33,317 bases of DNA, taken from contig DJXP01000054.1 in assembly GCA_002449785.1 (NCBI GenBank), forward strand, positions 1 to 33,317, in the 5' to 3' direction. The notes beneath the pieces were generated by a model that saw only the letters and a program-made list of their open reading frames with translations, ran no database searches and was not told the DNA's origin. Below, piece by piece: positions 8,330-15,953 of this stretch. Within the stretch, counting starts at the first letter, position 1. Each line of letters opens with the position of its first letter. This DNA comes from Clostridiales bacterium UBA7001. GTDB taxonomy: Bacteria > Bacillota > Clostridia > TANB77 > CAG-508. Both the position numbers and the translations under genes were made by a program.

Positions 8330-9199
8330 ATGAGTTTTTTAAAAAAATGGTATACATACCAAAAAGAAAGATTCCCAGTTTTTAAATATGGAATATATAT
8401 TTTTTCTATTGTATTTGCAGTATTTTGTTATTGTAATTATAAGATGAATAATAGTAATATTGATTTTATTAAACTAATTCCTATGTTTATTACTTTATTT
8501 ATACAATTTTTAATGGTAAGAATAATTGATGAATTTAAAGATTATGAGGAAGATAAAAAATATAGACCATATAGACCTGTTCCAAGAGGATTGATTTCAT
8601 TAAATGAGCTTAAAATCCTTTTTATTATATGTGTAATTATTCAATTTGCAATTACTTTATTAATAAGTAAAAAAAGTTTGATATATCTTATATTAGTATG
8701 GTTATTTTTTGCAGTAATGTCTAAAGGATTTTTTATAAAAAGAATTCTCGATAATCATATTTTATTAGAGGTATTACTTGATGAAATTTTAATGCCAGTA
8801 TTGGTTTTGTATTTAGCAAGTTTTATATGTAATTTAAATATAAAATATATATATGATCTTTTATTAATGAGTTATTTAATTTCATGGATAGTGGAAATTG
8901 CACGAAAAATCAGATGTAAAGAAGAAGAGGAAAATGGAGTAAAAACATATACTGCTGTTTTTGGAATAAAAAAAGCAACCATTATATTAACTATTTTAGA
9001 AATATTCTTAATGGCAATTCAAACCAAAATTCTAACTTTAAAATATATAACCTTAACACTTATATTGTTTTTAGTTGTTATATGTTGCAATACTAGTTTT
9101 GTTATATATAAAAATAAAAAAACATCTAAACTTGTTGAATTATCAGCTAATATTTATATATTTTTATGCTACTTTAGCATGTATTTATTAATTTTATAA
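8330..9199 (+). CDS. UbiA-family prenyltransferase
   Basis: A 289-residue membrane protein with about eight hydrophobic helices. The first Asp-rich motif is clear (R64-x-x-D67-E68-x-x-D71-x-x-x-D75, followed by YRPVPRG), as in UbiA enzymes that join a polyprenyl diphosphate to an acceptor. The second motif is unusual: from Glu189 it reads EIARKIR-x-x-EEE-x-GVKTYTAVFG rather than the common D-x-x-x-D, a variant I have seen in a UbiA subgroup of unknown acceptor. The start has GGAGT upstream and the gene follows the OleC-like gene by 51 nt, which hold only A/T-rich spacer. Substrates cannot be fixed from sequence. Confidence 0.85.
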   Translation: MSFLKKWYTYQKERFPVFKYGIYIFSIVFAVFCYCNYKMNNSNIDFIKLIPMFITLFIQFLMVRIIDEFKDYEEDKKYRPYRPVPRGLISLNELKILFIICVIIQFAITLLISKKSLIYLILVWLFFAVMSKGFFIKRILDNHILLEVLLDEILMPVLVLYLASFICNLNIKYIYDLLLMSYLISWIVEIARKIRCKEEEENGVKTYTAVFGIKKATIILTILEIFLMAIQTKILTLKYITLTLILFLVVICCNTSFVIYKNKKTSKLVELSANIYIFLCYFSMYLLIL

Positions 9200-9214
9200 A
9201 ATGGAGCCAAAAAA

Positions 9215-11755
9215 ATGAATTATGTTTTAGAAAGTAATTGTGAAAAGTATGAATTAATGGGAGGAAAGGCAACTGCCCTTTCAAAAATAGGTAAAGTAAT
9301 AAATAATATTCCAGATTGGTTTGTAGTGTCATTTGAAGGATTTGACTACCAAAAAAAAGAAATTATTCAAGACGCAATTAATGAAATTAATAATAGATTA
9401 AAAAGCTTTGGAGATGATTCATATTTTGCTGTTAGGTCTTCAGCCGGAAATGAAGACTCAAAAGAAAACTCATTTGCGGGTCAGTTTGATACATTTTTAT
9501 TTGTTAAAAAAAATGATGTTATTAATAAGATTAAAGAAGTATATATGTCAGCTTTTTCTCAAAGAATTGAAGCATACAGAAAAGAAAACAACATAAACGA
9601 AATTTTAATTCCATCTGTTATTGTTCAAAAAATGGTAAACTCAAGATGTGCGGGAGTTGCTTTTGGGGCAAATCCAGTTAATTCAAATATTAAAGAAGTA
9701 GTAATATCTGCAGTGTATGGATTAGGAAGTGGTTTAGTTGATGGAATTGCAACAGCTGATAGTTATACTATTTCAGATAATACTATAAAAAAACAAATTG
9801 CTAAGAAAGATTATTATCATACACTAGAAAATGGAGTTGTTGTACAAAAAAATGTTAATAAAGATTTAATTAATAATCAAATTTTAACAGATAATGAGAT
9901 ATTTGAGATTAAAGAACTTGTAAAAAAGGCAAGTGAATTTTTTGGAAGATTTCAAGACATTGAATGGGCATATGAAAACAATGAATTATATTTATTACAA
10001 TCTAGGCCAATAACAACTTTAGGAAGAAATAAAGAAGGAAAAATAAATGTATTTGATAATAGCAATATAGTAGAAAGCTATGGTGGAATAACAACACCAC
10101 TTACATTTTCTTTTATTAGAATGGTATATGAAAATGTGTATATTGAGTTATGCAAGATATTTAAAGTTGAAGAAGAAAAAATAGAAGTTAATACTCAAAT
10201 GTTTAAAAGCATGTTAGCATTAATAGATGGAAGAGTTTATTATAATTTATATGGTTGGTATGGGCTATTAACATTGTTCCCAGGACTTGGAAATAATAAA
10301 AAATTTATGGAACAGATGATGGGAGTTAAAGAATCTCTGCCTGATGACCTTTTTCCTGTACCAGAAGCTACTTTTAAAGATAAAATAGGATTATTAAACA
10401 CAGGTTTGGGACTTATTAATGGATTTCTAAATATTCGAAAAATGACAAATAATTTTTACAATAGATTAAATGATGCATTAGAAAATAAAGATATTTCTAA
10501 TATGGACTTATACGAGCTTCACGACTATTATTATGAACTTGAAAGTAAACTTTTACATAAGTGGGACGCACCACTTGTAAATGATTTTCTAGCAATGATT
10601 TTTTATGGACAGTTAAAACAAGAATGTAGAAATATTTTTCAAGAAGAAGGTGACTTAATACACAATGATTTACTATGCAGTGAAGGCGGAATTATTAGTA
10701 GTGAGCCGGCAAAAAGAATTAAAGAAATGGCAAAACTTATTAAAGATAATGATGAATTACTTGAAATTCTTGAAAGTAATGATGTATACAAAATTCAAAA
10801 AGAATTACCTAAATACGAAAAGTTTAATAATTTATTAAATCTATACTTAGATAAATTTTCAGATAGATGTCTTCAAGAATTAAAGCTTGAAACTTTAACA
10901 TTAAAAGATAATCCAATTAGTTTATATAGCTCAATAGCAACATTTGCTAGACGAATAAAATCTAATAATATTGAAGAAATAGATGAGAAAAAAAATAGAA
11001 TCGAAGCAGAGAAAAAAGTAAATAAGAAATTAAGATTTAATTTAGTAAGAAAAGCTAGGTTTAAACTTATTTTAAAACAAGCAAGATTTACTGTTAAAAA
11101 TAGGGAAAATCTTAGATTTGAAAGAACTCGATTATTTGGACGTGTAAGAGAATTATTTTTACAAATTGGTTTTATATTAGCTTCTATGAATGTAATAGAA
11201 GAAAAAAGAGATATTTTTTACTTAGAAGTTGATGAAATTCTTTTTTATATAGATGGAAAATCTACAACAAATAATTTAAAAGAACTTATTAAAATTCGAA
11301 AAGAACAATATTTAAAATATAAAGATATGGAGCCAGATGAAAGATTTTATTCATATGGCGCTGTAAATATTGGTAATGATTTTAAAAGAGAAGAACCAAG
11401 AAAAAAGACTAATGATGCAAATATAGATTTAAAAGGAATTGGAGCATCACCTGGTAAAGTAATAGGTAAAGTTAGAATAATTAAAAATCCAGCAAATGCA
11501 AAACTTGAACAAGGAGAAATATTAGTTGCTGAATATACAGACCCAGGATGGATAATGCTATTTCCAGCTGCAAAAGGCATTTTGGTTGAAAGAGGAAGCT
11601 TATTATCTCATTCTGCTATTGTATCTAGAGAACTCGGAATACCTGCTGTAGTTGGTGTTACTGGACTAATTAGCACACTTAAAGATGGTGATATTGTTGA
11701 ATTAGACGGTACAACAGGAAATATTAGTATAAAAAATGGAGAATATAATGGATAA
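9215..11755 (+). CDS. PEP-synthase-like dikinase of rifampin-phosphotransferase architecture
   Basis: An 846-residue protein. Residues 1-~270 form the ATP-binding domain (GGKATALSKIG near the start, AVRSSAGNEDSKENSFAGQF, and QSRPITT at 262). Residues ~270-750 form a large helical middle region of unknown specificity. The C-terminus is the swivelling phosphohistidine domain, with GASPGKVIGKVR and the catalytic His799 in SLLSHSAIVSRE. There is no C-terminal PEP/pyruvate TIM barrel, so this is not a PEP synthase or pyruvate phosphate dikinase; the order matches rifampin phosphotransferase, which passes the beta-phosphate of ATP through His to a hydroxyl. In this cluster the acceptor is more likely a lipid or polar head-group precursor than an antibiotic (inference). 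Its last codons overlap the next start (ATGGATAA). Confidence 0.82.
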   Translation: MNYVLESNCEKYELMGGKATALSKIGKVINNIPDWFVVSFEGFDYQKKEIIQDAINEINNRLKSFGDDSYFAVRSSAGNEDSKENSFAGQFDTFLFVKKNDVINKIKEVYMSAFSQRIEAYRKENNINEILIPSVIVQKMVNSRCAGVAFGANPVNSNIKEVVISAVYGLGSGLVDGIATADSYTISDNTIKKQIAKKDYYHTLENGVVVQKNVNKDLINNQILTDNEIFEIKELVKKASEFFGRFQDIEWAYENNELYLLQSRPITTLGRNKEGKINVFDNSNIVESYGGITTPLTFSFIRMVYENVYIELCKIFKVEEEKIEVNTQMFKSMLALIDGRVYYNLYGWYGLLTLFPGLGNNKKFMEQMMGVKESLPDDLFPVPEATFKDKIGLLNTGLGLINGFLNIRKMTNNFYNRLNDALENKDISNMDLYELHDYYYELESKLLHKWDAPLVNDFLAMIFYGQLKQECRNIFQEEGDLIHNDLLCSEGGIISSEPAKRIKEMAKLIKDNDELLEILESNDVYKIQKELPKYEKFNNLLNLYLDKFSDRCLQELKLETLTLKDNPISLYSSIATFARRIKSNNIEEIDEKKNRIEAEKKVNKKLRFNLVRKARFKLILKQARFTVKNRENLRFERTRLFGRVRELFLQIGFILASMNVIEEKRDIFYLEVDEILFYIDGKSTTNNLKELIKIRKEQYLKYKDMEPDERFYSYGAVNIGNDFKREEPRKKTNDANIDLKGIGASPGKVIGKVRIIKNPANAKLEQGEILVAEYTDPGWIMLFPAAKGILVERGSLLSHSAIVSRELGIPAVVGVTGLISTLKDGDIVELDGTTGNISIKNGEYNG

Positions 11756-13598
11756 AATCAAAACATTAAAAGATTTATTAGAATATAGTGCTGTAAAATA
11801 TGGGAATAAAGATTTATATAAAGTAAATGATACTGCTATTACATATTCTGATTTTTATAATTATGTTAGAGCAATAAGCAGTGCTCTTATAAATTTGAAA
11901 ATTAGTAATCAAAGAATAGGAATAATTTCAGAAAATCGATTTGAATGGGAAATGGCTTTTTTTGCAATATCATGTAGTAATAATATAATTGTTCCAATAG
12001 ATAAGAGTTATACTAAGATTGAAATTAAAAATGTTATTAATAAAGCAAGTGTTAGTACAGTTTTCACTTCTAATAATTATAAAGGCATTTTGAATGAAAT
12101 AAAAAATGAAGCTGATAATAGTCTTAATAATATTATTTGTTTTGATAATGATGATAGAGAAAATTCAATTTTTAATTTATTAAAATTGGGAATGGATGAA
12201 AGTAATTTTTTTGAAAATTTATATGATAATGATTCAATTAATATAGACTCAAATATTAAAGAATCAAAAAATTTAGATTCTAACAATAATTTAGATAACA
12301 ATAATAATAGTTTTTCTGACACTAAAAAATTTGTAAATGAAAATGATTTGTGCTTGATTTCATTTACATCTGGTACAACAGATAATCCCAAAGCTGTTAT
12401 GTTATCACATAAAAATATTTGTTCTAATTTAATAAGTGTTTCCAAAAGAATTAATTTATCCGAAAGTGATATTTGTCTTTCTATATTACCATTAAATCAT
12501 GTATTAGAAGGATTGTTTTGTTTTTTACTTAGTTTTTATAGAGGATGTGCAAGGATTTTTTGTAATGGAATAGAAAATATTTGCGATTATATAAAAAAAT
12601 ACAAAATAACATTTATGGGAGGAGTTCCTGCAATTTATAATTATTTATTAAAAAAGAAAGATGAACTCATAAATGAAGCTAATCATATAAATATGTTTAT
12701 GTGTGGGGGAGCACCACTTAATAGTAATATAATTACTGATTTTAACGAAATTGGAATTACACTTATTCAAGGATATGGACTAACAGAATGTGCGCCAGTT
12801 GTTTCAATTGAAAACAAAGATAATAAAAAATTAGGCTCTGTTGGTAAGCCAATATCTAATGTTAATGTTGATATCATAGATAAAAATGAAGAAGGTACTG
12901 GAGAAATAATAGTAAAAGGTGATAATGTATTTTTGGGTTATTTAAATGATGTGGATAATACAAAAAAACAAATTAAGGATAATTGGTTTTATACTGGTGA
13001 CTTAGGAAGAATTGATGAAGATGGCTATATTTATATTTGTGGCAGGAAAAAGAATATGATAGTTCTTCCTAATGGAAAAAAAGTGTTTCCAGATGAAATT
13101 GAATTATTAATAAATAGAATAGAAGATGTTAAAGAATCTTTAGTGTTTGAAAATGAGTCTACAAACAAAATTAATGCAGTTATTGTTACAAGTAGTGATA
13201 ATGAAAAATCTATAAGAGAAAAAATTGATATTATAAATCAAAGTTTGCCAATTTATAAAAATATTAATGACATAATAGTAACAAGTACAGAGTTAAATAA
13301 AACTCCAACAGGAAAAATAATTCGTGATTATAGAAATATAGAAGTTATGAAGAATAATAATTTTAATGATTCAGTATTTAATAAGTTAGAATCTATTATT
13401 ATAAATCAATTCGGAAATAAACAAATATCTTATGCTACAGATTTAAGAAAAGATTTAGGAGCAGATTCTTTGGATAAACTTGAACTATTTTTAAATATTG
13501 AAAATGCCTTTAATGTAAATTTAACACATGAACAAAAGAAAAAAATAAATACAGTTGGAGATATTATGAAAATCGTTAACAAAATTTTTAGTGATTAA
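11748..13598 (+). CDS. Acyl-activating enzyme (FadD/AAS-like) fused to a C-terminal acyl carrier protein
   Basis: A 616-residue two-part protein. The adenylation domain shows TSGTTDNPK from residue 207, YGLTE from 343, Asp418 in TGDLG, GRKKNMIVLPNG, and the lid lysine 523 in TPTGK. Residues ~545-616 are an acyl carrier domain with phosphopantetheine serine 574 in LGADSLDKLEL. It should activate a fatty acid as acyl-AMP and load its own carrier domain, giving a tethered acyl donor for a partner enzyme such as the GNAT protein. Residues ~160-200 are an Asn/Asp/Ser-rich low-complexity insert before the P-loop. I prefer ATG 11748 to 11736 because GGAG sits 6 nt before 11748. It is the last gene of the cluster. 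Confidence 0.87.
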   Translation: MDKIKTLKDLLEYSAVKYGNKDLYKVNDTAITYSDFYNYVRAISSALINLKISNQRIGIISENRFEWEMAFFAISCSNNIIVPIDKSYTKIEIKNVINKASVSTVFTSNNYKGILNEIKNEADNSLNNIICFDNDDRENSIFNLLKLGMDESNFFENLYDNDSINIDSNIKESKNLDSNNNLDNNNNSFSDTKKFVNENDLCLISFTSGTTDNPKAVMLSHKNICSNLISVSKRINLSESDICLSILPLNHVLEGLFCFLLSFYRGCARIFCNGIENICDYIKKYKITFMGGVPAIYNYLLKKKDELINEANHINMFMCGGAPLNSNIITDFNEIGITLIQGYGLTECAPVVSIENKDNKKLGSVGKPISNVNVDIIDKNEEGTGEIIVKGDNVFLGYLNDVDNTKKQIKDNWFYTGDLGRIDEDGYIYICGRKKNMIVLPNGKKVFPDEIELLINRIEDVKESLVFENESTNKINAVIVTSSDNEKSIREKIDIINQSLPIYKNINDIIVTSTELNKTPTGKIIRDYRNIEVMKNNNFNDSVFNKLESIIINQFGNKQISYATDLRKDLGADSLDKLELFLNIENAFNVNLTHEQKKKINTVGDIMKIVNKIFSD

Positions 13599-13649
13599 TT
13601 ATATATAATGTGCTATAATAAAAAAATACAAAAGAAAGGAAAAAGAATT

Positions 13650-13757
13650 ATGAAAATAAGAGTATATCAAATAATAATTATAATAATTACTATTATAGTT
13701 TTATCATTTTGTTTTCTTTTCTTTAGTAAAATAATTTCAAATCAGATACTTAAATGA
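13650..13757 (+). CDS. Small hydrophobic peptide, 35 residues
   Basis: A short open frame starting MKIRVYQIII with one long Ile-rich transmembrane helix and ending SNQILK. GAAAGGAAAAAG precedes the ATG at a good distance and TATAAT lies at 13614-13619, with only a poor -35 (GTGATT). Its last four bases touch the start of the block duplicated at uvrB. The charge pattern (basic N-terminus, hydrophobic core, Lys end) suits a single-pass membrane peptide; no family is recognised and the function is unknown. It could also be chance coding in A/T-rich DNA. Confidence 0.4.
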   Translation: MKIRVYQIIIIIITIIVLSFCFLFFSKIISNQILK

Positions 13758-14080
13758 TAAAATAACTTATACTATGTATAAAAATTAATTGGAGATTTAA
13801 GTTTTATGTTTAAATTACATTCAGATTATAAACCAACTGGTGATCAGCCGATCGCAATTAAATATTTATCAGACGGTGTAAAAGAGGGAAAGAAATTCCA
13901 GACATTACTTGGTGTTACATGGTCTGGTAAAACATTTACAATGGCAAATGTAATTCAAGAAGTACAAAAGCCTACACTTGTTTTAGCACATAATAAGACC
14001 TTAGCTGGGCAATTATATAGTGAGTTTAAAGAGTTCTTTCCTGAGAACAGAGTAGAGTATTTTGTTTCTTAGTATGACTT
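13753..14080 (+). repeat. Direct repeat copy 1: leader plus first 88 codons of uvrB
   Basis: This block matches 15627-15953 with about 18 differences across the 267 coding bases (about 93% identity by eye). The match starts at AATGATAAAATAAC in the leader and stops within about 10 bases after the TAG at 14070. The distance between copies is about 1.87 kb, enclosing the gene at 14408-15523. Recombination between copies could delete that gene. Confidence 0.9.
13806..14072 (+). pseudogene. Truncated 5' copy of uvrB with disrupted Walker A
   Basis: Encodes the first 88 residues of UvrB, in the same frame and with the same ribosome site (TTGGAG) as the intact gene at 15679. It then stops at a TAG where the intact gene has a Tyr codon (TAC). 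The Walker A motif reads GVTWSGKT: Gly39 is replaced by Trp, which should prevent ATP binding. Most other differences from the intact copy are silent (only Glu/Gln at residue 27 and Gly/Trp at 39 differ), which suggests that the two copies come from diverged functional uvrB genes rather than free decay of one duplicate. The product, if made, cannot act as a helicase. Confidence 0.9.
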
Positions 14081-14380
14081 GGCTTAAAATTATTTGTTAC
14101 CTGATACTCTGAAATGCCGATTAATACAGTATAAAACGTATTTTATGGAAATAGATGAGATTTTATAAAATAGGATGATTTTTAATAGAATTTGTTACCT
14201 TGATTCGTTCACAAATTTTTTGGATAGATTTTAATAATAATCTCATATCTCAGATTCGTGAAATTGAAATCTAGGATATTTTTTATTTGGAAATATTTGT
14301 TATCAAAATGATATAAAAATGTGTTTGTAATTAGCTATTATTAGTGTTAATATAATATTTATTAAATTATTAAAAATGTT
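14081..14380. other. Non-coding stretch with three degenerate repeats
   Basis: No gene seen. A TTTGTTACCTGAT-like motif recurs at 14093, 14191 (TTTGTTACCTTGAT) and 14296 (TTTGTTATC), about 100 bases apart. ATGAGATT near 14155 is complemented by AATCTCAT near 14238. TATAAT at 14351-14356 may be the -10 box of the gene at 14408, but TTGTAA at 14325 is too far upstream (20-nt spacer). The stretch may be decayed mobile DNA. Confidence 0.4.
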
Positions 14381-14407
14381 TTGAATAAAGTTTGGAGGAA
14401 TAAAAAT

Positions 14408-15523
14408 ATGGAAGAAAACAAAACAATTAAAGTTAATTTAAAAGCTTTTATTTTAATGATAGTAATATTTTTGGTTATTATTGGTGTATTGTGCTTTTTG
14501 TTATTTAAGAAAAATATTAATCAAGAAAATATTAATAATTTGAACTTAGGAAAAGAAAAATTAGATGTTGTTGTACAGGAACAAGATGATGATTATGAAG
14601 ATGAAAATGATGATGAACAATATAACTATGATAAAGTAACAAAACAAGTAAGTCAAGTAATAGATATAAAACTGAAAGAAACTAAAAAGAAAGGACTAAA
14701 TTATGAATCATATTTGTGTTCAACTGAAAATTGGAAAATTTATACATGGGACATTGATTATGAATTAATAAATGAGGAAAAATATGGCTGGTATTTTTCT
14801 ATTGATACCCTTATTTTAGGATTAAATGAAAAGGCAAACAATAATCAAATAAAATCAGAAGTGGATGGTGAATATACGGCTTATTATACAGATAATTATT
14901 CATTAATAACTTATAAACAAAATCAATTATTAGAACCACGCGAAGCTCCAATAAATATTGTAGTAATAGCTAAACCTCAAGAAAATATAATAAGCAAGTA
15001 TAAGAAAAAAACAATTGCGCAAGCTCAAATTGTTGATGAATATCATGTATATATTAAAGATTTTAATGATAATACTTTGGCTAATAAGACATTTACATTA
15101 GAGAATATACAAAATGTATATTCTAAATTACATCCTGATGTAGATTATAAATTTAAAATAGGAGATTTTGTGGAAATAAAAAATCCAGAAGGATGTGATG
15201 AAGATGATTATAGGATGAATAATATAGAATTTAACAAATTAGATAAAAATAGTATATCTAAATTAGAAATAAAACCAGAAAAAAGTATAAAAAAAATAAT
15301 AGGAAAATATGAGATAAATCATATATCTAGTTATGTATTTGACAGTGAAGGAAATTTTGTAAGAGACATGAATTGCCAAGGCACTTATAAAGTTGAAGAT
15401 GGAAATCTACTTATTTTAACTTACGATAAAAAAGGAAAATATGAAGGTGAAATCGAATACATTATTATTAATGATGTAATTATAAAAAATGTATATACTG
15501 GAGAAACTTTGATTAAATATTAA
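14408..15523 (+). CDS. Membrane-anchored extracytoplasmic protein with C-terminal lipocalin-like/DUF5640-like domain
   Basis: A 371-residue protein. Residues 1-12 are charged, about 13-34 form one hydrophobic helix (AFILMIVIFLVIIGVLCFLL), and a very acidic linker rich in Asp/Glu follows (about 55-75). The large exported part ends in a beta-rich domain: GKYEIN, then TYKVEDGNLLILTYDKKG and IEYIIINDVII. That last pattern resembles the small 'G-x-Y ... G-x-L-x-L-T-Y' domains of DUF5640-type lipocalin-like proteins; this is a resemblance only. The middle has no recognised domain. GGAGGA precedes the ATG at 14408; an in-frame TTG at 14381 has no ribosome site. It lies alone between the two uvrB copies and is followed by a terminator, so it looks like cargo of the insertion. 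Function unknown. Confidence 0.75.
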   Translation: MEENKTIKVNLKAFILMIVIFLVIIGVLCFLLFKKNINQENINNLNLGKEKLDVVVQEQDDDYEDENDDEQYNYDKVTKQVSQVIDIKLKETKKKGLNYESYLCSTENWKIYTWDIDYELINEEKYGWYFSIDTLILGLNEKANNNQIKSEVDGEYTAYYTDNYSLITYKQNQLLEPREAPINIVVIAKPQENIISKYKKKTIAQAQIVDEYHVYIKDFNDNTLANKTFTLENIQNVYSKLHPDVDYKFKIGDFVEIKNPEGCDEDDYRMNNIEFNKLDKNSISKLEIKPEKSIKKIIGKYEINHISSYVFDSEGNFVRDMNCQGTYKVEDGNLLILTYDKKGKYEGEIEYIIINDVIIKNVYTGETLIKY

Positions 15524-15581
15524 TTTTTTTAAAATCTCAGATTTTTTTTGTCTAAAATAAGACATGTTATTAATAAGGATA

Positions 15582-15618
15582 AACAAGATAAGAAGAGTAT
15601 TACTTATCTTGTTTTTTT
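15582..15618 (+). terminator. Rho-independent terminator after the gene at 14408
   Basis: Perfect 11-bp stem AACAAGATAAG / CTTATCTTGTT with a 10-nt loop, followed by a run of seven T. Confidence 0.9.
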
Positions 15619-15626
15619 ATGTAAAT

Positions 15627-15953
15627 AATGATAAAATAACATATACTATGTTTAAAAATTAATTGGAGGTTTAATTTAATGTTTAAATTACATTCAGATT
15701 ATAAACCAACTGGTGATCAGCCGATCGCAATTAAATATTTATCAGATGGTGTAAAACAGGGTAAGAAATTCCAGACATTACTTGGTGTTACAGGGTCTGG
15801 TAAAACATTTACAATGGCAAATGTAATACAAGAAGTGCAAAAGCCTACTTTAGTTTTAGCACATAATAAGACACTAGCTGGACAACTTTATAGTGAGTTT
15901 AAAGAGTTCTTTCCAGAGAACAGAGTAGAATATTTTGTTAGTTACTATGATTA
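15627..15953 (+). repeat. Direct repeat copy 2: leader and 5' end of intact uvrB
   Basis: Partner of 13753-14080. It includes a TATACT at 15642-15647 that may be a -10 box (copy 1 has the same hexamer at 13768-13773), but neither copy has a clear -35 box. The homology begins about 10 bases after the T-run of the terminator at 15582-15618. Confidence 0.9.

Noticed and set aside
9215..11755. Annotation as phosphoenolpyruvate synthase
   Set aside because: The PEP/pyruvate-binding barrel that follows the His domain in that enzyme is absent, so the phosphotransferase architecture fits better.
14081..14380. Continuation of uvrB homology after the premature stop
   Set aside because: Beyond about 14080 the bases no longer align with the intact gene in any frame; only short chance matches such as CTGATACT remain.
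15637..15656. AACATA-tac-TATGTT palindrome near uvrB as a LexA box
   Set aside because: Firmicutes LexA sites have GAAC-N4-GTTC; the half-site spacing here is wrong and the palindrome is broken in the duplicated copy.
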